A model generated the notes under the pieces. That model saw only the letters and a program-made list of their open reading frames with translations, was not told where the DNA came from and did no database searches. DNA of 14,231 nucleotides from Bacillota bacterium (GTDB taxonomy: Bacteria; Bacillota; Clostridia; Lachnospirales; Lachnospiraceae): contig JAGFXQ010000047.1 of assembly GCA_017861355.1 (NCBI GenBank), positions 1 through 14,231 of the forward strand, written 5' to 3'. Below are positions 6,770-13,244 of the stretch, one piece after another. The translations under genes and the position numbers were made by a program. How positions within the stretch are numbered: the first letter of the stretch is position 1; every line of letters begins with the position of its first letter.

Positions 6770-7066
6770 TTATTGAACAACAAGTATTACGATATTTGCA
6801 ATTACGATTATTCCGGCAATTACCGAGTATTTGATCTTTACCGATTTCTCTTTTAGATTCCCAAAGGCAAACAACAATAAAAGAATTCCAACGGTTATCA
6901 TCATGTAGATCCATTTTGGCATGACATTTGCCAGCTCTCCATGGGTACTGATCTGCGTTGCAATCTTCTCCGGAAGTCTTGGATACATAATGGCATCAAA
7001 TATAATTGTTATTACCAGGCAAATTGTATGTACAATTGGATAACCATACTTTTTCCACTGATTCAT
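6770..7066 (-). CDS. Small membrane protein, DUF1648-type, 98 aa
   Basis: A three-helix integral membrane protein (roughly residues 10-27, 53-69 and 80-97). The segment between helices 1 and 2, YPRLPEKIATQISTHGELANVMPKW (26-51), matches the DUF1648 pattern of a proline-bearing loop followed by a G-containing turn and a K/W before helix 2. That domain is best known from the N-terminal part of SdpI-type immunity proteins and related membrane proteins; here it stands alone, without the longer SdpI C-terminal half. The function cannot be assigned. A purine-rich GGGGTGGG ribosome site precedes the ATG, and a very good promoter lies at 7127-7155 on the same strand. It is divergent from the hydrogenase operon and convergent with argH, sharing the terminator at 6644-6706. 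Confidence 0.8.
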   Translation of the reverse strand: MNQWKKYGYPIVHTICLVITIIFDAIMYPRLPEKIATQISTHGELANVMPKWIYMMITVGILLLLFAFGNLKEKSVKIKYSVIAGIIVIANIVILVVQ

Positions 7067-7126
7067 TTCCCACCCCTACCTTCTTAGTCCATCTTATGCA
7101 AATCGAAACTGTTTGATGTATTTCCT

Positions 7127-7155
7127 ATTATATTCCACTATCGCTGATTATTCAA
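7127..7155 (-). promoter_or_regulatory. Sigma-A-type promoter for the DUF1648 membrane protein
   Basis: Read on the - strand: TTGAAT (7155-7150), a 17-base spacer, TATAAT (7132-7127). The predicted start near 7120 gives a leader of about 55 bases. Confidence 0.7.
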
Positions 7156-7223
7156 TCCTTTCCGGGTATCGTATCCTCCAATTTATCTCCGTCAGCAGAC
7201 ACGAATTTCTAACACTTTATACA

Positions 7224-7241
7224 TTGACACATTTTTAACAA
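7224..7241. promoter_or_regulatory. Candidate Rex (NADH/NAD+ redox repressor) operator
   Basis: TTGACACATTTTTAACAA fits the Rex consensus TTGTTAA-N4-TTAACAA at 11 of 14 defined positions; the right half is perfect and the left half matches 4 of 7. It covers the -35 box and most of the spacer, the position expected for a repressor. The match is seen; binding by Rex is inferred from its known control of fermentation and hydrogenase genes in clostridia. A partly overlapping ACATTG...CAATGT inverted repeat (7221-7226, 7239-7244) is also present. Confidence 0.5.
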
Positions 7242-7252
7242 TGTATTATACT
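7224..7252 (+). promoter_or_regulatory. Strong sigma-A promoter of the hydrogenase/phosphatase operon
   Basis: Consensus TTGACA at 7224-7229, a 17-base spacer, TATACT at 7247-7252; the predicted start is near 7259, followed by a leader of about 57 bases and an AAAGGAG ribosome site. It is the only clear promoter before the four-gene run and is overlapped by a Rex-like operator. Confidence 0.8.
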
Positions 7253-7315
7253 AAGGTTTGTTTTTAAGGCATAAACAACTTTTCAACTATCTGCATCGAC
7301 AAAGGAGATTTAATC

Positions 7316-7561
7316 ATGAATATTTACATCTGTGTCGGCAGCTCCTGCCACATTAAGGGTTCTTATGACATCATTCAATTAATGAAGGAAGCAGTCGAGA
7401 CTCATCAGCTGGAAGATAAGGTCAATCTATCTGCTGCATTTTGTCTTGGACATTGTACAGATGGAGTAACGGTCAAGATTGATGAAGATCTGATCTGTGG
7501 AGTATCAAAGGATACTTTTTCGGACTTCTTCGATAATTACGTTCTGGCAAGACTCAGTTAA
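7316..7561 (+). CDS. Thioredoxin-like [2Fe-2S] ferredoxin, 81 aa
   Basis: A small electron carrier of the thioredoxin-like ferredoxin family, related to the C-terminal half of NuoE and to HydC-type subunits. The cluster ligands fit the family pattern: Cys6 and Cys11 (CVGSSC), then Cys43 and Cys47 (CLGHC); a fifth cysteine, Cys61, is probably not a ligand. The N-terminal helical part of NuoE is absent, so this is the stand-alone domain. AAAGGAG lies eight bases before the ATG. It is the first gene of a four-gene operon with two [FeFe]-hydrogenase-like proteins and a phosphatase, and would pass electrons to or from one of them or a shared redox pool. No flavin- or NAD-binding HydB/NuoF partner is in the window, so it is not by itself part of a visible bifurcating complex. 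Confidence 0.9.
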   Translation: MNIYICVGSSCHIKGSYDIIQLMKEAVETHQLEDKVNLSAAFCLGHCTDGVTVKIDEDLICGVSKDTFSDFFDNYVLARLS

Positions 7562-7597
7562 TCCGCTATACAACTAAAAATCAAAGGTCGTGATTCT

Positions 7598-9280
7598 ATG
7601 AATTATTACATACAGCTAAAAAAATCGAATTGTAAGAACTGCTACAAATGTATCCGTCACTGTCCTGTCAAATCCATCCGTTTCTCAGACCATCAAGCCA
7701 ATATTGTCAAGGAGCAATGTATCCTCTGTGGCGAATGCTTCGTTGCCTGTCCGCAGAATGCGAAGCAGATTCGGAATGACGTCGACATAGTCAAGACCAT
7801 GATTGCCTCCGGCACTCCGGTCTATGCCAGTGTTGCCCCTTCCTTTATCGCCAATTATGAAGGTACCGATCTCTCCGGGTTGACGAAAGCTCTATCCCAA
7901 CTGGGCTTTGCAGGAGCCCAGGAGACAGCAATCGGTGCTACCATCGTGAAGAAGGAATATGAAGAAATGATACGCTCCGGAGAAGGTAAGGCAATCATTT
8001 CCTCCTGTTGTCATACCGTGAATAGTCTGATACAGAAATATTATCCCGAAGCACTTCCCTACCTGGCAAATGTTCTATCACCAATGCAGGCTCACTGCAG
8101 TAAGATCAAAGAGGAACACCCCGGTGCTTTTACCGTTTTCCTTGGACCTTGTATCTCTAAAAAGGAGGAAGCAGAATTATACCCCGGTATTGTTGATTGT
8201 GCATTAACCTTTGAGGAGCTCTCCTCCTGGCTGAGTGAAGAAGATGTCAACCTCTCTCCTACCTCCGAACAGCCTTCAAAGGATCAGGGAAGAGCAAGAT
8301 TATTTCCGATCCCGGGCGGTATCATAAGGTCCATGTTTACCGAGGAATTAGAATATGATTTTATCTCGGTCGATGGAATTGAAAATTGTATGAAAGCTCT
8401 TACCAATATTATAAAGGGCGAACTTAAAAATTGCTTTATTGAGATGAGTGCCTGCTCCGGAAGCTGTATTGGTGGACCTGCCATGGATCAAGAGAGACGT
8501 ACTCCTCTCTCCGACTTTATCCGTGTGAACCGCTATGCCGGTGAGAAGGATTTTAATATTACCCCTTCCGCTTCCGAGAAGCTTGCCAAGTCCTTCTCCT
8601 ATCTTGGCTGCCATAGTCAGATGCCGGGAAGCCACGCTGTAGAAGAGATATTACATAAGATGGGGAAATCCTGTCCGGAGCACGAGCTTAACTGTGGCAG
8701 CTGTGGGTATAATACCTGCCGTGAGAAAGCAGTTGCCGTAATACAGGGTAAGGCTGATCTTACCATGTGCCTTCCTTATCTGAAAGAAAAAGCCGAGAAT
8801 TTTTCCGATAATATTATATTTAATATGCCCAATGGCGTCCTTGTCCTCAATGAGGAGCTGGAGGTACAACAGATTAACCGCGCAGCCAGACAGATCTTGA
8901 ACATTTCCCACAAGAGCGACATTCTTGGTTCCCCGGTGGTTCGTATTCTCAATCCGGGTGTATACCTAGAGGTAATGACCAGTGGACATAATATCCATGA
9001 TAAATTAAGCTATCTGCCCGATTACCAGAGGTATGTGGAGGAGACCGTCATCTATGATCGTACCTACCATATCATTATAAGTATTATGCGAGATATTACT
9101 GCCGAAGAGAAAGCGCGTCTGAAGAAAGAACAAATCAGCAAACAAACCATGGAAATTACGGACAAGGTAATTGAGAAGCAGATGCGAGTTGTTCAGGAGA
9201 TCGCATCTCTGTTAGGGGAGACCACTGCAGAGACCAAGATCGCTCTGACTAACCTAAAGGAGACGTTGGGCAATGAATAA
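7598..9280 (+). CDS. PAS-domain sensory-type [FeFe] hydrogenase (group C / HydS-like), 560 aa
   Basis: Order of parts: 2x[4Fe-4S] ferredoxin domain (Cys12/15/18/22 and Cys41/44/47/51), H-cluster domain about 65-320, a [4Fe-4S] FeS domain (Cys366/369/374/391), PAS domain about 404-499, and a C-terminal helical tail 500-560. H-cluster ligands are visible: Cys138 in SSCCHT, Cys185 in FLGPCISKKE, Cys286 and Cys290 in EMSACSGSCIGG. Cys137, which equals the proton-relay cysteine of catalytic enzymes, is kept, but the following Pro is His. The tail contains QMRVVQEIASLLGETTAETK and has no kinase ATPase domain. Known relatives with this layout are regarded as sensory [FeFe] hydrogenases; the ligand (H2, redox state) is inferred. 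The gene follows the ferredoxin by 36 bases and overlaps the phosphatase start by 8, so the phosphatase is the likely output. The protein is soluble, and the AAAGGT ribosome site is moderate. Confidence 0.92.
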   Translation: MNYYIQLKKSNCKNCYKCIRHCPVKSIRFSDHQANIVKEQCILCGECFVACPQNAKQIRNDVDIVKTMIASGTPVYASVAPSFIANYEGTDLSGLTKALSQLGFAGAQETAIGATIVKKEYEEMIRSGEGKAIISSCCHTVNSLIQKYYPEALPYLANVLSPMQAHCSKIKEEHPGAFTVFLGPCISKKEEAELYPGIVDCALTFEELSSWLSEEDVNLSPTSEQPSKDQGRARLFPIPGGIIRSMFTEELEYDFISVDGIENCMKALTNIIKGELKNCFIEMSACSGSCIGGPAMDQERRTPLSDFIRVNRYAGEKDFNITPSASEKLAKSFSYLGCHSQMPGSHAVEEILHKMGKSCPEHELNCGSCGYNTCREKAVAVIQGKADLTMCLPYLKEKAENFSDNIIFNMPNGVLVLNEELEVQQINRAARQILNISHKSDILGSPVVRILNPGVYLEVMTSGHNIHDKLSYLPDYQRYVEETVIYDRTYHIIISIMRDITAEEKARLKKEQISKQTMEITDKVIEKQMRVVQEIASLLGETTAETKIALTNLKETLGNE

Positions 9281-10445
9281 TCTATGTACCGATATTGGTT
9301 ATCACAGTATCAATAAGCATGGGGAGCAATTGTGCGGGGATCACATCGAGGTTGTAGAACGAACCGATGGCTCTCCGGTTATGGTCCTTGCCGATGGTCT
9401 GGGTAGTGGCGTGAAGGCGAATATCCTGTCCACCCTGACTGCTAAGATTATCTCCACCATGATGGCAAATCACATGTCCTTAGAAGATTGCGTCACAACA
9501 GTCGCCTCCACCCTGCCGGTTTGCGAGAAGAGAGGCATCGCCTATTCAACCTTCACGATCATCCAAGTGGTTGACAATAAGACGGCGGAAGTGATACAAT
9601 ACGACAACCCGCATGTCATTTTATTGCGTAATGGTATCAATTGTGACTATGATAAAATCAGCATGCAGATTGGTGAAAAGAATATCTATCGATCGAAAAT
9701 AGAGCTGTCTCCCGGCGATGTACTGGTTGCTATGAGTGACGGAGCTGTCTATGCTGGCGTGGGAAGAACCTTGAACTTTGGCTGGCAGCGTGAAAATATT
9801 ATTGAATTCCTAGAGGCAGTATACGAAAGCGGTTATTCCTCGAAGACGATCTCAACCATATTACTAGATCAGTGTTCTCAGCTCTATGGAGGTCTCCCCG
9901 GAGATGACACAACCATAGCAGCAGTTAAAATACGTAACCGTCAGCCCATTAACCTTATGATCGGCCCACCATCCGATCCTCAGGATTTACATAAGATGCT
10001 CACCCTCTTCTTCTCAAAGGAAGGAAAGCACATCGTCTGTGGCGGCACAACTTCGACTCTGGCTGCACAGTTTTTAGGTAAGGATATGATAACCAGCATT
10101 GATTATCCTGACCCGGAGATCCCTCCAATCTCGAAAGTTGAGGGGATTGATCTGGTCACAGAGGGTGTAATAACCATCAATCAGGTACTTCAATATGCCA
10201 TGAGTTACCTTGAGGATAATGCCTATTATATCAAGTGGAGCAGCAAGAAAGATGGTGCCTCCCTCATCACCAAATTACTATTTGAAGAAGCAACCGATAT
10301 TAATTTCTATGTTGGCCGGGCGATTAACCCAGCTCATCAGAACCCGAAGCTTCCGATTAATTTTAGTATTAAGATGCGTCTGGTAGATCAATTGGCAGAC
10401 TGTCTTCGTAAGGTAGGAAAACGGATTAATGTCAGTTATTTTTAG
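9273..10445 (+). CDS. SpoIIE-family PP2C-type serine/threonine phosphatase, 390 aa
   Basis: Predicted metal-dependent phosphoprotein phosphatase. Metal-binding aspartates are visible in the expected order: Asp23 (CGDHIEV), Asp41-Gly42 (LADGLGSG), Asp156-Gly157 (MSDGAVY) and Asp211-Asp212 (PGDDTT). The catalytic domain is about residues 5-220. The remaining 170 residues, with VCGGTTSTLAAQFLGK at 255-270, form a second domain I cannot name. There is no membrane segment and no sensor domain of its own. The start codon overlaps the end of the PAS-hydrogenase gene (8 bases) and AAAGGAG lies ten bases upstream, which points to coupled translation and a shared pathway. SpoIIE-type phosphatases commonly act on anti-sigma-factor antagonists; no such substrate or kinase is in the window. 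The next gene is a second hydrogenase. Confidence 0.9.
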   Translation: MNNLCTDIGYHSINKHGEQLCGDHIEVVERTDGSPVMVLADGLGSGVKANILSTLTAKIISTMMANHMSLEDCVTTVASTLPVCEKRGIAYSTFTIIQVVDNKTAEVIQYDNPHVILLRNGINCDYDKISMQIGEKNIYRSKIELSPGDVLVAMSDGAVYAGVGRTLNFGWQRENIIEFLEAVYESGYSSKTISTILLDQCSQLYGGLPGDDTTIAAVKIRNRQPINLMIGPPSDPQDLHKMLTLFFSKEGKHIVCGGTTSTLAAQFLGKDMITSIDYPDPEIPPISKVEGIDLVTEGVITINQVLQYAMSYLEDNAYYIKWSSKKDGASLITKLLFEEATDINFYVGRAINPAHQNPKLPINFSIKMRLVDQLADCLRKVGKRINVSYF

Positions 10446-10477
10446 ATTATGGGTCTAGCCCTAAGAAAGGTGAGAAC

Positions 10478-11917
10478 ATGAGAAAATTTGATACAAATGT
10501 CCAACATTTAAAATATACCGTTCTTCGTGAGGTTGCAAGAAGTGCATTTCAGAACGATCTGCATCACGCAGTATATAGTATTCCGCAGAAAATCGTAGCA
10601 GGTCCGAAAGCGACCATGCGCTGTTGTATCTATAAGGAGAGAGCTATCGTCGGAGAGCGAATTAATCTTGCAATGGGAGGAAATCCAGAGAATCCGAATG
10701 TCATAGAAGTTCTCGATGTAGCCTGCGATGAATGCCCCGTAGGTGGGTATGAGGTCTCGGATGCATGTAGAGGGTGTATCGCTCATCGTTGCGAAGATGT
10801 ATGCCGGTTGGGTGCTATCTCCTTCGATGCCAGCCAGAAAGCAGTCATTGACAAGGATAAATGTGTGGAGTGTGGCAAATGTGCCTCGGTTTGTCCCTTC
10901 AGTGCCATCAAAAACTATAAACGCCCCTGTCAGAATTCCTGCAAAGTGAAAGCAATCAGTATGGATGAAGATAAGAAAGCGATGATCGATAATAGTAAAT
11001 GCATCTCCTGCGGAGCCTGCGTCTATCAATGTCCTTTTGGTGCTATTATGGATAAATCCTATATTGTTGATGTAGTCGATATGATAAAGAATAGCGAAAA
11101 TAATAAGAACTTCAAGCTCTATGCCGTAATTGCACCATCCATCTCCAGCCAATTCAGTGATGCACAGCTTGGTCAGGTAGTCAGCGGTATTAAGAAACTC
11201 GGTTTCCATACCGTAGTGGAAGCAGCACTTGGTGCTGATATGGTTGCCAGCATGGAAGCAGAGGAATTAGTGGAGAAGGGGTTTTTAACCAGCTCCTGCT
11301 GCCCTGCTTTTGTGGATTATATTAAGAAACAATTCCCGACATTAGTCCCTCATATCTCTCATAACCTGTCTCCGATGACTGTCATCGCAAAGCATATTAA
11401 GAAAACGGATCCAAGTGCACGGGTAGTATTCATGGGACCCTGCACCGCGAAGAAGATGGAGATGCAACGTCCGGAGGTCGCACCTTACATTGATAGTGTT
11501 ATCACCTTTGAAGAACTTCAAGCCTTGATTGACAGTAAAGATATTGATCTTGCCTCTCTTCCCATGGATACCTTGGACAATGCCTCTTATTATGGAAGAA
11601 TCTTTGCAAGAAGTGGCGGACTTACAGAAGCGGTAAAAGAAGCACTGGCAGAGAAAAACATTACTGATTTTGATCTTAAGCCAATTGCCTGTGATGGAAT
11701 TGAAGCCTGTCGAACCGCTCTGTTGAAAGCCTCCAAGAACGTTCTACCGAATAACTTCATCGAAGGTATGGCTTGTGTCGGTGGATGCATCGGCGGAGCC
11801 GGTTGTCTTACTCATGGGGAACGCAACAAGAATGAGGTAGATAATTACGGAAAAGAAGCCATGGAGAAGACCATCGCGACTGCAATTGCACCTTACATGA
11901 GCATCAACCGGAAGTGA
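10478..11917 (+). CDS. [FeFe] hydrogenase, ferredoxin-linked, group B-like, 479 aa
   Basis: Predicted catalytic or regulatory [FeFe] hydrogenase, cytoplasmic. H-cluster motifs: TSSCCPAF (Cys274 proton relay, Cys275 ligand), FMGPCTAKK (Cys322) and GMACVGGCIGG (Cys433, Cys437). The N-terminal 190 residues are cysteine-rich: Cys83/86, Cys97/100/105/109, Cys129/132/135/139, Cys151/155 and Cys175/178/181/185, enough for at least three [4Fe-4S] clusters. The last two CxxCxxCxxxCP sets are ordinary ferredoxin motifs; the 97-109 set has a four-residue middle gap. There is no NAD or flavin domain, so ferredoxin is the likely partner. It lacks the PAS and FeS tail of its operon neighbour. An AAAGGTGAG ribosome site precedes the ATG, 32 bases after the phosphatase. 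Relatives are usually placed in the poorly studied group B; activity is inferred. A strong terminator follows. Confidence 0.93.
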   Translation: MRKFDTNVQHLKYTVLREVARSAFQNDLHHAVYSIPQKIVAGPKATMRCCIYKERAIVGERINLAMGGNPENPNVIEVLDVACDECPVGGYEVSDACRGCIAHRCEDVCRLGAISFDASQKAVIDKDKCVECGKCASVCPFSAIKNYKRPCQNSCKVKAISMDEDKKAMIDNSKCISCGACVYQCPFGAIMDKSYIVDVVDMIKNSENNKNFKLYAVIAPSISSQFSDAQLGQVVSGIKKLGFHTVVEAALGADMVASMEAEELVEKGFLTSSCCPAFVDYIKKQFPTLVPHISHNLSPMTVIAKHIKKTDPSARVVFMGPCTAKKMEMQRPEVAPYIDSVITFEELQALIDSKDIDLASLPMDTLDNASYYGRIFARSGGLTEAVKEALAEKNITDFDLKPIACDGIEACRTALLKASKNVLPNNFIEGMACVGGCIGGAGCLTHGERNKNEVDNYGKEAMEKTIATAIAPYMSINRK

Positions 11918-11921
11918 TATT

Positions 11922-11991
11922 AAAGAGGATGCTGCAAACATAGTTTTACGGATATAACTTGCCGTAATTCTGTACTTGCAGCATCCTCTTT
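11922..11991. terminator. Long bipartite hairpin, bidirectional terminator of the hydrogenase operon and the lepB pair
   Basis: Outer stem of 16 perfect pairs (11922-11937 with 11976-11991; core GAGGATGCTGCAA). The 38-base interior has its own 6-bp stem, TTACGG (11946-11951) with CCGTAA (11962-11967). TTTTT follows on the + strand, and TTTAAT on the - strand. It sits between convergent transcription units. Confidence 0.92.
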
Positions 11992-12023
11992 TTTTGTATC
12001 TACACTCAGAAACCTATTGTTCC

Positions 12024-12566
12024 TTACTGGTTCAATTGATAATCTATTTTCTTAAACTGCTTGAACTTCGGGTATTTGAAAAGCGCTTTGCCTCGGATGT
12101 CCTCAAAGGGAACAAATTTATCCTCCCAGATTCTTGCATCTCCGGATACATTGCGATTATCGCCCATCATCCAGTAATGACCTTCCGGTATCTCATACGG
12201 TCCAAAGGAGCCCTCCATGTATTCCCACAGATAATCTTCCTTCAGCGGTTGGCCATTGATATACACGACTCCGTCTTTGCCCTCAACCGTCTCTCCGGGC
12301 AGACCGATAATTCTCTTAATATAATCATCTTCCTCCGGATCTACCGGATTCTTAAATACGACGATATCCCCTCGTTCCGGCTTATGATTAAGGTAAGCTA
12401 ATCGAAATACTCCTACCTTCTCCCCGACCAGAAATGTCTTCTCCATCGAGGGAGTCGGTGAGCTGATTGCATAGTATACCCATTTATTGATTGCCATCGC
12501 TAGCAGAATCGCAACTGCAAAGACCACTACCCAGCTTAGAATTTCTTTCATTGCTTTATTATTCAT
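12024..12566 (-). CDS. lepB: Type I signal peptidase (downstream copy), 180 aa
   Basis: Membrane-anchored serine protease that cleaves signal peptides from exported proteins at the outer face of the cytoplasmic membrane. Seen: one N-terminal transmembrane helix (about 11-27), nucleophile Ser40 in SSPTPSMEKT, catalytic Lys84 in DDYIKRIIGLPGE, and box GDNRNVSGDAR at 135-145. It is the short Gram-positive form. Two ATGs are adjacent (12569 and 12566); the second has better spacing to the GGGGA ribosome site and aligns with the paralogue, which begins MNNKVVKEI where this begins MNNKAMKEI. The gene lies 27 bases after its paralogue, so the two are probably one operon. Both carry DYIKRIIGLPGET and GDNRN, pointing to a tandem duplication with later divergence around the active serine. 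It ends toward the bidirectional terminator at 11922-11991. Confidence 0.96.
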   Translation of the reverse strand: MNNKAMKEILSWVVVFAVAILLAMAINKWVYYAISSPTPSMEKTFLVGEKVGVFRLAYLNHKPERGDIVVFKNPVDPEEDDYIKRIIGLPGETVEGKDGVVYINGQPLKEDYLWEYMEGSFGPYEIPEGHYWMMGDNRNVSGDARIWEDKFVPFEDIRGKALFKYPKFKQFKKIDYQLNQ

Positions 12567-12593
12567 CATCCCATCCCCTTATCATGCTATTCT

Positions 12594-13124
12594 TTATTTA
12601 TAGTCTATCGCTCCAAACCAGGTGAAATCCGGATATTTCAGTAATGCTTTTCCTTCAATCTTATCCCTTGCAACGAATTTATTCTCCCAAAATCTTGAGT
12701 CTGCTGAGTTATTCCGATTATCGCCCATCATAAAGTAACTATCCTCTGGCACCACATAAGGACCGAAGTCACTGTCGATTGCAGCCATTACATAAGGCTC
12801 TTCCAGCGGCTTTCCATCAATATATACATATCCATCTTTGCCTTCGATTGTCTCACCAGGTAATCCAATAATACGTTTGATATAATCAACTGATTCATCA
12901 TCCGGAAAGGGAAATACGATGATGTCGCCTCTCTGTGGATCATGAAATACATAGGATAAACGGAAGGTGACTGCTCTATCGCCAATCATAATTGTGTTCT
13001 CCATGGAACCGGTAGGAACCTCCACATTATAGATAATGAATGTTTTGATTAGTGTTGCTGCAATGATCGCAAATGCAAATACCAGAATCCAGCTTATGAT
13101 TTCTTTCACAACTTTATTGTTCAT
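12594..13124 (-). CDS. lepB: Type I signal peptidase (upstream copy), 176 aa
   Basis: Paralogue of the neighbouring signal peptidase with the same role in protein export. Seen: an N-terminal transmembrane helix at about 10-32, nucleophile Ser40 in VPTGSMENT, catalytic Lys83 in VDYIKRIIGLPGE, and GDNRNNSADSR at 134-144. The start at 13124 is chosen because AAGAGG lies six bases upstream, the protein then begins MNNKVVKEIISW like its paralogue, and promoter elements lie just upstream; the frame is open back to an ATG at 13211, but those 29 residues run through the promoter. It is the first gene of a two-gene operon. The active-site wording TGSM is the more standard one; the second copy has TPSM. 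The upstream GH10 xylanase gene on the same strand would be a natural client but is not obviously co-transcribed. Confidence 0.96.
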   Translation of the reverse strand: MNNKVVKEIISWILVFAFAIIAATLIKTFIIYNVEVPTGSMENTIMIGDRAVTFRLSYVFHDPQRGDIIVFPFPDDESVDYIKRIIGLPGETIEGKDGYVYIDGKPLEEPYVMAAIDSDFGPYVVPEDSYFMMGDNRNNSADSRFWENKFVARDKIEGKALLKYPDFTWFGAIDYK

Positions 13125-13130
13125 GAAGTA

Positions 13131-13136
13131 CCTCTT
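13131..13136 (-). promoter_or_regulatory. Ribosome site fixing the upstream lepB start at 13124
   Basis: AAGAGG on the - strand, six bases before the ATG. It supports the short form over the longer open frame. Confidence 0.75.
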
Positions 13137-13167
13137 TTCAGTATATAGAATGCAGAACTTATATGCA

Positions 13168-13196
13168 ATTATACCCTCACCGATGTTTTTTGTAAA
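13168..13196 (-). promoter_or_regulatory. Sigma-A-type promoter for the signal peptidase pair
   Basis: Read on the - strand: TTTACA (13196-13191), a 17-base spacer, TATAAT (13173-13168). A second, overlapping pair with 17-base spacing exists (TTGCAT 13168-13163, TATACT 13145-13140), but its start would fall on the ribosome site, so the first is preferred. Confidence 0.65.
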
Positions 13197-13244
13197 TAAG
13201 CTTCCGATCATGATTTCACTCGGACATTTCTGTAATGACCAGAA

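Noticed and set aside
6583..6834. Short + strand open frame after argH
   Set aside because: It runs through the 63-base hairpin terminator and into the 3' end of the opposing DUF1648 gene, and has no ribosome site or recognisable protein.
10508..11209. 233-codon antisense open frame within the second hydrogenase gene
   Set aside because: It mirrors a strongly conserved cysteine-rich coding region, so it is explained by codon usage on the other strand.
7316..11917. Electron-bifurcating HydABC hydrogenase
   Set aside because: Although a HydC-like [2Fe-2S] protein is present, there is no flavin/NAD-binding HydB, and neither hydrogenase has the HydA-type extra domains; the PAS sensor and phosphatase point to a signalling unit.
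13125..13211. Twenty-nine-residue N-terminal extension of the upstream signal peptidase
   Set aside because: The stretch contains the likely promoter, and the paralogue and ribosome site place the start at 13124.
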